DNA from: Streptomyces cellostaticus | GTDB taxonomy: Bacteria; Actinomycetota; Actinomycetes; Streptomycetales; Streptomycetaceae | NCBI RefSeq assembly: GCF_001513965.1 | Contig: NZ_KQ948017.1 | Coordinates: forward strand, 184,779-248,778 | DNA length: 64,000 bases | Direction: 5' to 3' | In this document: in pieces, positions 1 through 8,897 of the stretch | Position numbering within the stretch: the first letter of the stretch is position 1 | Layout of the letters: each line of letters starts with the position of its first letter | The notes under the pieces: model-generated | Databases searched by the model: none | What the model saw: only the letters and a program-made list of their open reading frames with translations | Told to the model about the DNA's origin: nothing | Program-made: the position numbers and the translations under genes

Positions 1-944
1 TGCTGACCGTGTCCCTGGCCACCGGTGAGATGCCGATTCCCGCTCTCACGGCGCTGCGAGCCCTGGTCGGGTTCGGGGACGCCGGGGACGTCCTGGTGGT
101 GCAGCAGTTCCGGGCGCCCCGGGCGGTGGCGGCCATCGTCGCCGGCGCAGGGCTGGGCGCGGCGGGCTGCGTGCTGCAACGGCTGTTCCGCAATCCCCTC
201 GCCTCTCCTGATGTCATGGGCGTGACAGGCGGCGCGTCGCTCGGTGCCGTCGCGTTGATCGCCGCCGGGGCCTCGCAGACCCTGATCCCGGTCGGGGCGC
301 TCGGCGGCGGTCTGCTCGCCGCGCTGCTGCTGGGCGTGTTCGCCTGGCGGTCCGGAGTCTCCGTCGCCCGGCTCGTCCTGACCGGCCTCGCCGTCCAGGC
401 GGGTCTCGCCGCCGCCGTGAACCTGATGATCGTGCGCTTTCCCGCCGAGCTGGCCGGGTCGGCGCTCCAGTGGACCACCGGCTCGGTGTACGGGCGGACG
501 TGGACGGAGGTGTGGGGCGCGGGCGGCGCGATGCTGGTCGTCCTGGCGGTGGCCTTCGCCCTGCACCGGCGCCTGGCCGTCCTCGATCTCGGCGACGACT
601 CGGCGGGCGCCCTCGGCCTCGACACCTCCGCGGCCCGTCTCCAACTCCTCGTCGTGGCCGTCGCGTTGGCGTCCCTCGCCGCCGCGCTCGCCGGGCCGGT
701 CACGTTCGTGGCCCTGGCCGTACCCCACATCGTGCGCTTCGTCACCGGTCCCCCCACCGCCGTGTCCCTGGCGCTGGCGGGCCTGACCGGCGCGGTGCTG
801 CTGCTCGCATCCGACCTGGTGGTGCAGCACCTGCTGCCGGTACAGGGGCTGCCGGTCGGCGCGGTCACCGCCACGCTGGGCGCGCCCTGGCTGCTGGTGC
901 TGATGTTCCGGCACAGCTCGCCCGTCCGCGGGAGCCACGGATGA
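1..944 (+). CDS. FecCD-type siderophore ABC transporter permease (5' end outside window)
   Basis: Integral membrane permease of a FecCD/BtuC-type ferric-siderophore importer. The visible 311 or so residues carry the family hallmarks: the 'FRAPRAVAAIVAGAGLGAAG' segment, then 'QRLFRNPLASPDVMGVTGGA', several hydrophobic helices, and the C-terminal 'VALAVPHIVRF' region. The family is usually 330-350 residues. The reading frame is open to the window edge and the first helix is missing, so the GTG at 9 is probably internal and the gene starts upstream. Binding protein and ATPase genes follow on the same strand, and a siderophore biosynthetic operon comes after them. A partner permease may lie upstream, out of view. 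Confidence 0.9.
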   Translation, partial: LTVSLATGEMPIPALTALRALVGFGDAGDVLVVQQFRAPRAVAAIVAGAGLGAAGCVLQRLFRNPLASPDVMGVTGGASLGAVALIAAGASQTLIPVGALGGGLLAALLLGVFAWRSGVSVARLVLTGLAVQAGLAAAVNLMIVRFPAELAGSALQWTTGSVYGRTWTEVWGAGGAMLVVLAVAFALHRRLAVLDLGDDSAGALGLDTSAARLQLLVVAVALASLAAALAGPVTFVALAVPHIVRFVTGPPTAVSLALAGLTGAVLLLASDLVVQHLLPVQGLPVGAVTATLGAPWLLVLMFRHSSPVRGSHG

Positions 945-1069
945 CCGCCGTGCAGCGCCGCCGTAGGGCCGGTGCCGTCACAGCACGCCTCCCTGAGGCG
1001 GCTCCCCTCCCCCAGGAACCACCGCGCCCCCACTCCCCCACGCACCCCACCGGTCCGCAGGAGTCCTAC

Positions 1070-1885
1070 ATGACCACCGCCAACCAGCTCACCGCCCAGG
1101 GGCTCGACCTGCGCTACGGCGACCGGCTCGTGGTCGGCGGCCTCGACCTGACGCTGCCGGGAGGCGCCGTCACGGCGATCGTCGGGCCCAACGCCTGCGG
1201 CAAGTCGACACTGTTGAGAGGGCTGAGCCGGCTGCTCGCCCCGGCAGCCGGCACCGTCACCCTGGACGGTGCCGACATCCACCGCATGTCCGCCCGCACG
1301 CTGGCCCGCCGGATGGGTCTGCTGCCGCAGCAGCCGGTCACGCCCGAGGCGATCACCGTCCAGGCACTGGTCCGGCTGGGCCGCTACCCGCACCAGCGGC
1401 TGCTGAGCCCCTGGTCGGCGGCCGACCAGAAGGCAGTGGACGAGGCCCTGGAGCGCACCGGCACCGCCGCGCTGCGCGACCAGCCCGTGGACCGCCTGTC
1501 GGGCGGCCAGCGCCAACGCGCCTGGATCGCGCTGGCGCTGGCCCAGGACACCGAACTGCTCCTGCTCGACGAGCCCACCACCTTCCTCGACCTCAGGCAC
1601 CAACTCGACGTGCTCGACCTGGTCGCCGCCCTGCACGCCGAAGCAGGCCGCACCGTGGTGATGGTGCTGCACGACCTCGGGCAGGCCGCCCGCTACGCGG
1701 ACCACATGGTGGTCCTCAAGGACGGCCGGCTCTCCGCCGCCGGCGCGCCCGGCGACGTGCTCGACGCGGAGCTGGTCAAGTCCGTCTTCGACGTGGACTG
1801 CCGGGTCATTGCGGACCCGGAGACCGGCACTCCGCTGGTCGTCCCGAAAAGCAGCGCGGTACGGCATCCCGCCGCCTCCGCGTGA
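1070..1885 (+). CDS. Siderophore ABC transporter ATP-binding protein (FecE/FepC type)
   Basis: Cytoplasmic ATPase of 271 residues that would power import of a ferric siderophore with the neighbouring permease and binding protein. It has a Walker A motif (GPNACGKST, about residues 39-47), the signature LSGGQRQRAW, Walker B LLLLDEPT, a D-loop FLDLRH and the switch His in VLHDLGQA. The ATG at 1070 is chosen because CAGGAG lies 7 bases upstream and homologues start at about this point. The frame is also open from an ATG at 941 that overlaps the permease stop, but the extra 43 residues are low-complexity Arg/Pro and unlike the family. The short gaps on both sides suggest one transcript. Confidence 0.93.
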   Translation: MTTANQLTAQGLDLRYGDRLVVGGLDLTLPGGAVTAIVGPNACGKSTLLRGLSRLLAPAAGTVTLDGADIHRMSARTLARRMGLLPQQPVTPEAITVQALVRLGRYPHQRLLSPWSAADQKAVDEALERTGTAALRDQPVDRLSGGQRQRAWIALALAQDTELLLLDEPTTFLDLRHQLDVLDLVAALHAEAGRTVVMVLHDLGQAARYADHMVVLKDGRLSAAGAPGDVLDAELVKSVFDVDCRVIADPETGTPLVVPKSSAVRHPAASA

Positions 1886-1915
1886 ACCCACCCCCTACGA
1901 GAAAGACCACCCCCC

Positions 1916-2935
1916 ATGTTCAAGCGCTCACCCCTGCGCGGAATCGGCCGGCTGATCGCCGCGCTGCTCGCCGCCGTCCTCGCCACGGCCGTCCTGGCCG
2001 GCTGCGGCGGCGACAAGAAGTCCGACGCCAGTGACACCGCGCAGGCCGGCGCCGCCGGGGCCGGTTTCCCGCGCACCCTCAAGACCGTGATGGGCGACGT
2101 GAAGATCCCGTCGCAGCCCAAGCGCGTCGTCGTCCTCGACACCGGCGAGCTGGACGACGTCACCCTCCTCGGTATCGACCCGGTCGGCGCGGTCGCCCCG
2201 CACTTCAAGAGCGCGGGCGGATTCCCGACCTATCTCAAGGGCGAGTTGAGCGGTACCGCCGACGTCGGCCCGCTGCTGGAGCCGAACCTGGAGAAGATCG
2301 CCTCCCTCAAGCCGGACCTGATCCTGTCCTCCAAGGTCCGCCACGAGAAGATCTACGACAAGCTCGGCGCGATCGCCCCGACCGTCTTCACCGCCACCAC
2401 CGGCGGCGTGTGGAAGCAGAACCTCAAGGTGCACGCCGAGGCGCTCGGCCTGGAGAAGGAGGCGGCGGCCAAGCTCAAGGAGTACGAGAACCAGGCCAAG
2501 GCGCTGGGTGAGGCCGTCAAGAAGAAGGACGGCGGCACCATGCCGACCGCGTCCGTGGTCCGTTTCATCGCCGGCCCGACCCGGCTGTACCAGTCCAACT
2601 CCTACAGCGGTGTCGTGCTGGCCGACATCGGTCTCAAGCGGCCGTCCTCGCAGGTCTCCGACGACCCCGACGTCACGATGAAGGACGTCAGCCCCGAGCA
2701 GATCGACCGGGCCGACGCCGACCTGGTCTTCGTCACGACCGCCGACACCCCGGACAAGACCCAGGAGAAGCAGGTCACCTCCAACCCGGTCTGGAAGGAC
2801 CTCGCGGCCGTCAAGAACGGCAAGGTCTTCACCGTCCCGGACGAGACGTGGATGTCCGGCATCGGCGTCCAGGCCGCGGAGCAGATGCTCAAGGACGTGG
2901 CCAAGGCCACCGGCGTCGCGCTCCCGAAGAAGTAA
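1916..2935 (+). CDS. Iron-siderophore substrate-binding lipoprotein
   Basis: Extracytoplasmic receptor of 339 residues for the FecCD-type importer. The N-terminus is basic, followed by a hydrophobic stretch ending in the lipobox LAGC (Cys about residue 27), so it should be a lipoprotein anchored outside the membrane. The mature part has the two-lobe TroA/FecB-like pattern: 'QPKRVVVLDTGELDDVTLLG', 'LEPNLEKIASLKPDLILSS', and a C-terminal 'WKDLAAVKNGKVFTV'. Length is normal. It begins 30 bases after the ATPase stop and lies 88 bases ahead of the biosynthetic genes, which points to uptake of the locally made siderophore. The ligand itself cannot be read from the sequence. Confidence 0.93.
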   Translation: MFKRSPLRGIGRLIAALLAAVLATAVLAGCGGDKKSDASDTAQAGAAGAGFPRTLKTVMGDVKIPSQPKRVVVLDTGELDDVTLLGIDPVGAVAPHFKSAGGFPTYLKGELSGTADVGPLLEPNLEKIASLKPDLILSSKVRHEKIYDKLGAIAPTVFTATTGGVWKQNLKVHAEALGLEKEAAAKLKEYENQAKALGEAVKKKDGGTMPTASVVRFIAGPTRLYQSNSYSGVVLADIGLKRPSSQVSDDPDVTMKDVSPEQIDRADADLVFVTTADTPDKTQEKQVTSNPVWKDLAAVKNGKVFTVPDETWMSGIGVQAAEQMLKDVAKATGVALPKK

Positions 2936-3023
2936 CTGCCGCTGCACCTGGGGGCAGGCCGGCGGCGACCCCGCCGTCCCGCCCCCGACCCCCCACCTTC
3001 TAGCGGAAGTTGTCGCCCCCCCC

Positions 3024-4196
3024 ATGCGCCTGTATCTGCTCGCCCTCAACCCGACCGACTCCGTCACCGAGGGCTTCCTGCCCGCCGCCGCCCGGCTGGG
3101 CCTGGACGTCACCGTCCTCACCGACCAGCCCGCCGCCCACCGGCACACCGGCCCGGACATCGAAGTCCTGGAGTGCGACGTCCGTGACGTCCGGGCCGTC
3201 GTCACCCGCATATCGACCCATCACCGGCCGGACGCCGTCTTCACCAACAGCGACCACCTCCAGACCCAGGCCGCCCTGGCCGCCGCCTATTTCGGCCTGC
3301 CCGGCAAGGACTGGCGTGCCGCCCTGCGCTGCAAGGACAAGGCCGAGATGCGCCGGCACCTGACCGGTGCCGCCGCGGACACGGTCTGGTCGGCCGAACT
3401 GACCGAGCCCGCCCCGCTGGATGCACCCTACCCCTGTGTCGTCAAGCCGCGTGAGGGCGTGGCCAGCGAGGACGTGGTCCTGGTCGACGGCCCTGAGGAG
3501 CTGGTGACCCGGACCAAGGAGATCCTGGACCGGCGTCCGGGGACGGTGCTGGTCGTCGAGGAGTACCTGCCCGGCGAGCTGCGCACCCTGGAGACCCTCG
3601 GCGACGGCCGCGTCCGCCATGTGCTGGGCGGTTTCCGCACCGAGCTCTCGCCGCCGCCGTACTTCATCGAGGAACGTCTGACGTACGTTCCTGCCCACCC
3701 CGAGCCCATCGTCGCCCAGGTGCTGGCCCAACTGGACGCCCTCGGCGTCGGGTTCGGCGCCTGCCACACCGAGTTCGTGGTCCACCAGGGACGGGCCCGC
3801 CTCATCGAGGTCAATTACCGGGCCATCGGCGACCAGTGCGACCTGCTGCTGGCCCGGCTGCTGGACATCCCCCTGTTCGAGCACATCCTGCGCACCCATC
3901 TGGGCGAGCCGCTCCCCGCCGACCTGGGCGGCCGCCGCGACGGCGCCGCCCGGCTGGAGTACCCGTGCGCCGAGCGCGCCGGAATCCTGACGGCGGCCCC
4001 CGCCGCCGAGGAACTCACCGTCGACGGCGTCCACCTGACGTACCGTCCGCTGCGTGCCACGGGCGAGCACCACGAGCTGTACCGGACCAACCGCGACTAC
4101 CTGGGCGTACTGCGAGCCGTGGGCACCGACCAGGAGACGGTCGACCGGGTGTCGGCCTCCTTCCTGGCCGCCCGGCGCTGGGAGATCCAGCCGTGA
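3024..4196 (+). CDS. ATP-grasp ligase of a vibrioferrin-like siderophore operon (PvsA-like)
   Basis: Cytosolic ATP-grasp enzyme of 390 residues. The nucleotide-binding signature is 'YPCVVKPREGVASEDVVLV' (about residues 135-153), with 'VVEEYLPGE' and the metal-binding 'ARLIEVNYRA' further on. ATP-grasp ligases activate a carboxylate as acyl-phosphate and join it to an amine. In the vibrioferrin operon the first gene, pvsA, is an ATP-grasp ligase thought to join alanine and 2-oxoglutarate units, and this gene is in the same position. The stop overlaps the next start (GTGA). The start has a run of eight C directly before it and only a distant GGAAG, so the ribosome site is weak. The exact substrate is inferred. 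Confidence 0.85.
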   Translation: MRLYLLALNPTDSVTEGFLPAAARLGLDVTVLTDQPAAHRHTGPDIEVLECDVRDVRAVVTRISTHHRPDAVFTNSDHLQTQAALAAAYFGLPGKDWRAALRCKDKAEMRRHLTGAAADTVWSAELTEPAPLDAPYPCVVKPREGVASEDVVLVDGPEELVTRTKEILDRRPGTVLVVEEYLPGELRTLETLGDGRVRHVLGGFRTELSPPPYFIEERLTYVPAHPEPIVAQVLAQLDALGVGFGACHTEFVVHQGRARLIEVNYRAIGDQCDLLLARLLDIPLFEHILRTHLGEPLPADLGGRRDGAARLEYPCAERAGILTAAPAAEELTVDGVHLTYRPLRATGEHHELYRTNRDYLGVLRAVGTDQETVDRVSASFLAARRWEIQP

Positions 4197-5953
4197 CCGC
4201 GCCCGCCGTCCCCGACACCTCGGCGTCCGACCTCCTCATCCGCGTGCTGAGCGCCCTGCTGCGCGAAGACGTGGCCGGGCTGCGCACGCGTTCCACTGTG
4301 GTCCACCGCCCGGACGGCCCGTGGATACGGCTGCCCGGCGCTTCCAGCAGCCCGACGGGGACGCCGGACCACGCGGACGACGCCCTGCTGCTGCCCGTCA
4401 CCGAGGACGGCTTCCAGAGCGCCTACGCCGCACGGCTGCCGCTGCTCGTACGGGAGGCCGACGGCCGCGAGCTGACCTCCTGCGACGCCGTCCTCGCCGC
4501 GCTGAAAGCCCTGGCGGACCCCGAGGACCGCCCCGGATTCGACGCGTTCGCCGACGAGTGCCGCCAGACACTGGCGACACTGCGGCTGCACACCGACTCG
4601 CGGGACGACGTCATGACGCGTCTGGCCGCGCACCACGGCGCCGATCCGGCGCGCTGGACCGGCCCGATCGGCTCACTGGCCCACGACACGCTCGCCGCCC
4701 GCCTCGACCACCCCGTCTACCCGACCGCCCGCGGCCGTGCCGGTCTGAGCACGGACCAACTTCGGTCGTACGCACCGGAGTTCCATCCGTGTTTCGCCCT
4801 GCGCTGGCTGGCCCTGCCCCGAGCGGCGGTCACCGTGACCGGCACGCTCCCCCCGTCGTGGCCCACACCGGCACTGCTGGGCCTGACGGAACTGGAGCGC
4901 ACGCACCTCGCGCTGCCCGTGCATCCGCTGACCGTCGGCGCCCCGCTGGACCAGGCGCTGCGGGCCGCCGGTCTGGCCCAGGAGGCCGTACTCGCCGACC
5001 GCGCCTTCCTCGACGTGGTGCCCACGCTGTCGATGCGCACGGTGGCGATCACCGAGGATCCCTCCGTCCACCTCAAACTGCCCCTGGCCACCTCGACGTT
5101 GGGGCTGCGCAACAAGCGTTCCATCAAACCGGGCACGCTCGTCGACGGCGCGGCCGGACAGCGGCTCCTGGAGACGGTGATCAGCCGTGAGCCGCGCTTT
5201 CGCGGGCGGATCCTGCACGCCGACGAGACCACGTACGCCCACGCCGGGCACGAACTCCTCGCCGTCCTGTGCCGCCGCCGGCCGGCCGGTCCGGACGACG
5301 CCGTGACCGTGCCGATGGCCGCTCTGCTCGCCGAGGCACCCGGTGGGCGGCTGGTGATCGACCACCTCGCCGACCGCTTCCACGACGGCGACGCGCTCGC
5401 CCTGCTGGACGCCTGCCTGACGCTGCTGTTCGACTGGCAGGCGACGCTGTTCGGGTACGGCATCGCGCTGGAGTCGCACCAGCAGAACGTCTCGCTGGTG
5501 CTGCGGCCCGGCAGCCTGGGACTGCTGTTCAAGGACAACGACGGCCCGCGCCTGAACACGGCACGGCTGGGCGCCCGGCTGCCGGGCCCCTGGGGCTTCG
5601 ACGACGCCCGCATCCTCGGCACGGACGACGGCCCGGTCGCCGACCTGTTCGCCACCATCACCCTCCATCTGTGCGCCGGAGCCTACGCGTTCGGGCTCGC
5701 CCGGCACGGCCGGGCACCGCTCGCCGCGCTCCTGGGCCTCGTACGGGACCGGCTCGCCGAAGCGGTCGAGCGGCTGGGGGGCGAGGCCGGGGCGGTCCTG
5801 CGCTCCCGGGTGCTGGATGCGGCGCAGCTGCCGGTCAAGGCGATGGTCACCGCCGGGACCTTGCTGTCCAAGGAGCGTTCGGGCGCGGCCGACATCAACA
5901 AGCACTACACCAGCGGGCCCAACTACCTCCGGCTCACGGGGAGCATGTCGTGA
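4193..5953 (+). CDS. NIS siderophore synthetase, IucA/IucC family (PvsB-like)
   Basis: NRPS-independent siderophore synthetase of 586 residues, the usual length. These enzymes adenylate a carboxylate such as citrate and condense it with an amine or alcohol. Family motifs seen include 'LALPVHPLTV' (about residue 240), 'HLKLPLATSTLGLRNKRSIK' and 'ESHQQNVSLVL', followed by 'LLFKDNDGPRLN'. The GTG start at 4193 overlaps the upstream TGA by four bases, implying translational coupling. The downstream exporter start overlaps this stop in the same way. By gene order it matches PvsB of the vibrioferrin pathway. Donor and acceptor substrates are inferred from that match. Confidence 0.9.
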   Translation: MTAPAVPDTSASDLLIRVLSALLREDVAGLRTRSTVVHRPDGPWIRLPGASSSPTGTPDHADDALLLPVTEDGFQSAYAARLPLLVREADGRELTSCDAVLAALKALADPEDRPGFDAFADECRQTLATLRLHTDSRDDVMTRLAAHHGADPARWTGPIGSLAHDTLAARLDHPVYPTARGRAGLSTDQLRSYAPEFHPCFALRWLALPRAAVTVTGTLPPSWPTPALLGLTELERTHLALPVHPLTVGAPLDQALRAAGLAQEAVLADRAFLDVVPTLSMRTVAITEDPSVHLKLPLATSTLGLRNKRSIKPGTLVDGAAGQRLLETVISREPRFRGRILHADETTYAHAGHELLAVLCRRRPAGPDDAVTVPMAALLAEAPGGRLVIDHLADRFHDGDALALLDACLTLLFDWQATLFGYGIALESHQQNVSLVLRPGSLGLLFKDNDGPRLNTARLGARLPGPWGFDDARILGTDDGPVADLFATITLHLCAGAYAFGLARHGRAPLAALLGLVRDRLAEAVERLGGEAGAVLRSRVLDAAQLPVKAMVTAGTLLSKERSGAADINKHYTSGPNYLRLTGSMS

Positions 5954-7161
5954 GCGCCCAGACCCTGCGGGCGTCGGCAGGCTCCTCCTTCGGGCGCGCC
6001 CAGGTGCACGCCGTGGCGGGCTGCTACTTCGTCGCGTCCTTCGCCGCGCTGGGGCTGCCGCCGTACCTGACCGAGATCCTTCCGGAGTTGGGTGACCGCC
6101 ACGCCCGCTGGGCCGGTGTGCTCTATGTGGTGCCGACGGTGTTCGGCGCGCTGGGCGCCCCGCTGTGGGGCAGGCTCGCCGACCGCTACGGCCGCAAACG
6201 GCTGCTGCTGCGCGCCCAGTTGGGGCTGGCCGTGTCCTTCCTGCTGGCCGGCTGGGCCGACTCCCTGACCGCGTTCACGCTGGCGTTGATCCTCCAGGGC
6301 ATCCTCGGCGGCACGTTCGCCGCCTCCAACGGATACCTGGGCGCCGCACTGGCGGGACCGGCCCTGTCGCGGGCGCTCACCCTGATGCAGGGCAGCGCGC
6401 GGGCGGCACTGGTCGTCGCGCCGATCGTGGTCGGCTCGCTGTCCGGCTGGCTGTCCCCGCACCGCCAGTACGCACTGCTCGCCGTCCTGCCACTCACCGC
6501 GGCCCTGCTGCTGGCCGCGCTGCCCGAGCCGGCCGCGCCGGCACCAGGTCGGACGGCCCCCGCCACCGAGGACGGGCCGCCGCCGGCGGTGTCCCTCAGG
6601 ACGCTGTACGCGCTGGAGTTCGCGTTCGTCTTCTCCACCGTCATCTCCTTCCCGTACCTCATCTCCCTCGTCGAGGACCGCCTGCCGGGGACCTCACCCA
6701 CGCTGTCCGGGGTGCTCTTCGCGCTGCCCCACCTGTGTTACCTGGTGTCGGCACTGGCGGTGCACTCCGCCTTCCGCGAACGGCCCCGGGCCGGGATCGC
6801 CCTCGGCTTCGCCTGCATCGCGCTCGGCCTGGCCGGACACGCCCTGACGCACTCGCTGTACGGGCTGGTCGCCGCACGGCTGGTGCTGGGCGCCGGCCTC
6901 ACGCTCGGGCTGGTGTGCCTGTCCGTGCTGGCCGCCGACTGCGCCGGCGGCCGGCCGCCGGGCGGGATGTTCGGCTCGCTGGAGTTCTTCTCCAAGGCCG
7001 GCGCGGTCGTCGCCGGCCTGGCCGCGGCGGCGGGCAGCGCCCGCTTCGGGCCCCTCGCCCCCGTCCTCACCGGCGGCGCCGTCGCCGCCGTCACCGTCGT
7101 TGTCTCTCTCCTCCCCGCGCCGCACGCGCGCCCGCTCCGGAGCCGCCGATGCCCTCGCTGA
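5950..7161 (+). CDS. MFS siderophore exporter (PvsC-like)
   Basis: Membrane transporter of 403 residues with about 12 hydrophobic segments. The Major Facilitator loop motif GRLADRYGRKRL is present at about residues 76-87. It sits between the two NIS synthetase genes, the place held by the exporter pvsC in the vibrioferrin operon, so it probably secretes the finished siderophore. The GTG start overlaps the upstream stop (GTGA), and the gene runs 13 bases into the next one. The C-terminus is an Arg-rich tail read through the overlap. MFS proteins in siderophore operons are nearly always exporters, but no substrate-specific residue can be named. Confidence 0.88.
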   Translation: MSAQTLRASAGSSFGRAQVHAVAGCYFVASFAALGLPPYLTEILPELGDRHARWAGVLYVVPTVFGALGAPLWGRLADRYGRKRLLLRAQLGLAVSFLLAGWADSLTAFTLALILQGILGGTFAASNGYLGAALAGPALSRALTLMQGSARAALVVAPIVVGSLSGWLSPHRQYALLAVLPLTAALLLAALPEPAAPAPGRTAPATEDGPPPAVSLRTLYALEFAFVFSTVISFPYLISLVEDRLPGTSPTLSGVLFALPHLCYLVSALAVHSAFRERPRAGIALGFACIALGLAGHALTHSLYGLVAARLVLGAGLTLGLVCLSVLAADCAGGRPPGGMFGSLEFFSKAGAVVAGLAAAAGSARFGPLAPVLTGGAVAAVTVVVSLLPAPHARPLRSRRCPR

Positions 7162-8897
7162 CCCGCTCGCCGGGAAGCACCGCTGCCCCCGCCGCCCTGC
7201 CCACCGCCGACGAGGCGGTGACGCACACCCTCCTGAACTGCCTGCTGCGCGAGGTGTCCGGGCCCGAACACCAGAACGTCGTCGCCGACGGTCACCTCTT
7301 GCTTCGCCTTCCCCGGCGCGGGGTGCTGTTGCGCGTCGCACTGCGCCGTACGTCCCTGCTCGGCGCGCACCGCTTCCGCGGGCCGGTGCGCGAGCGGCGC
7401 GACGGCGCCTGGGTGGAGGTGGACTGGCGGCGCCTGGCCACGTACACGCACGACGAGCTGTTCCTGCGCACCGGAGTGAGCAACGAGGAGTTCCTGGAGC
7501 AGATCGCCTCCAGCCACGACGCCATCACGGCGGCCCTCGCCGGCCCTCGCACCGGGCAGCCGCAGAACGGGCAAGCACACGATTCCCGGCTGGGCGCCTA
7601 CCTCGCCTCCGAGCAGTCGCTGCTGTTCGGACACCGCTTCCATCCCACGCCCAAGGCCCGCACCGGCGACCCGCGGGCCTGGGCGGAGTACGCCCCGGAG
7701 GCCGGGGCCGCCTTCCCGCTGCGGCACCTCGCCGTCCGCGCGGACCTGATCGCCGAGGAGGCGGCCGACCCGTCCGCGACGGCCGCCCTGGACCGGCAGC
7801 GCACAGACGTCCCGGACGGCTACCGGCTGCTGCCGGCCCACCCCTGGCAGTACGTCACTCTGCGCGCGCACCCGGCGCTGCGCGCGGCCCTGGATCGCGG
7901 CGACGTCCTCGACCTCGGCCGCGGCGGGCGGCCGTTTGCGGCCACCGCCTCCGTGCGCACCCTGTACGACGGCGAGACGTTCCTCAAGTTCAGCCTGAAC
8001 GTGCGGATCACCAACTGCCTGCGCAAGAACAGCGCGTACGAGCTGGCCGGCGCGGTCGCCCTCACCCGCGCCCTGGTCCCGGCACTGTCCGACCTGGCCG
8101 GTCGCTTTCCCGGCGCGGCCGTGCTGCGCGAGCCCGCCTACCGCACCCTCGCCCTGCCCGGCCCCGACGGGATGCCCGACCTGGCGCTGTTCGAGGGCCT
8201 CGGCGTCATCGTCCGCGAAGGTCTCCCCCAGCGGCTCGCACCCGGCGCGAGGCCGCTGCTCGCCGCTGCCGTCGCCGACGAGTACCCCACCGGCCCCGCG
8301 CACGTCTCGTGCCTCCTGGACGGCGCCGGCCCGCGGGAAGCACTGGACTGGTGGTCGGCCTGGCTCGGCCTTCTGCTGCCTCCCGTGCTGGCTGCCTACT
8401 TCGACCACGGCCTGGTCCTGGAGCCGCACCTGCAGAACGTGCTGCTGTGCGTCGACGGCTCCGGCCGGCCCGTCCAGGCCCTCTTCCGCGACCTGGAGGG
8501 CACCAAGCTCGTCCCGGAGCATCACCGGGACACGCTCGCGGCCCTGCCGCCAGAGGTGGCGGGCCCGATGACGTACGACGCGCAGCGCGGCTGGGACCGT
8601 GTCGTGTACTGCCTGCTGGTCAACCACGTGGCCGAACTGCTCGCCGCGCTCGCCGACCTGTACCCCGAGGCGGAGGCGGCGCTGTGGGCCCGGGTCCGTG
8701 CCGCACTGCAGGAGTACGCGCAGGATCACGGCTGCCCGCCCCGCCTGGCCGCCCTGCTCGCCGGGGTGCCGCTGCCCGCCAAGGCCAACCTGCTGACCCG
8801 CTGGGAACGCCGGGCCGACCGCGACGCCGGCTACGTCCGGCTGCCGTCCCCGCTCGCCGAGGACCTGCTGCGCGACACGACGAGGAGTGCCCGATGA
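7149..8897 (+). CDS. NIS siderophore synthetase, IucA/IucC family (PvsD-like)
   Basis: Second NIS synthetase of the locus, 582 residues. Motifs include 'LLPAHPWQYV', 'FLKFSLNVRITNCLRKNSAY', 'EPHLQNVLL' and 'LFRDLEGTKL', covering the ATP- and carboxylate-binding regions of the family. It differs clearly from the first synthetase (for example KFSLNVRITNCLRKN against KLPLATSTLGLRNKR), so the two likely make successive, different bonds, as PvsB and PvsD do. The ATG at 7149 lies inside the end of the exporter gene. The stop overlaps the start of the decarboxylase (ATGA). The longer frame open upstream is exporter sequence read in another phase. Confidence 0.9.
   Translation: MPSLTRSPGSTAAPAALPTADEAVTHTLLNCLLREVSGPEHQNVVADGHLLLRLPRRGVLLRVALRRTSLLGAHRFRGPVRERRDGAWVEVDWRRLATYTHDELFLRTGVSNEEFLEQIASSHDAITAALAGPRTGQPQNGQAHDSRLGAYLASEQSLLFGHRFHPTPKARTGDPRAWAEYAPEAGAAFPLRHLAVRADLIAEEAADPSATAALDRQRTDVPDGYRLLPAHPWQYVTLRAHPALRAALDRGDVLDLGRGGRPFAATASVRTLYDGETFLKFSLNVRITNCLRKNSAYELAGAVALTRALVPALSDLAGRFPGAAVLREPAYRTLALPGPDGMPDLALFEGLGVIVREGLPQRLAPGARPLLAAAVADEYPTGPAHVSCLLDGAGPREALDWWSAWLGLLLPPVLAAYFDHGLVLEPHLQNVLLCVDGSGRPVQALFRDLEGTKLVPEHHRDTLAALPPEVAGPMTYDAQRGWDRVVYCLLVNHVAELLAALADLYPEAEAALWARVRAALQEYAQDHGCPPRLAALLAGVPLPAKANLLTRWERRADRDAGYVRLPSPLAEDLLRDTTRSAR

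Noticed and set aside
941..1069. Upstream start for the siderophore ATPase overlapping the permease stop
   Set aside because: The extra residues are Arg/Pro-rich and unlike the family, while the ATG at 1070 has a good ribosome site.
1928..3211. Long antisense open frame of 427 codons over the binding-protein and ATP-grasp genes
   Set aside because: It is a GC-driven shadow of two well-supported genes, has no ribosome site, and its translation is low-complexity with no domain.
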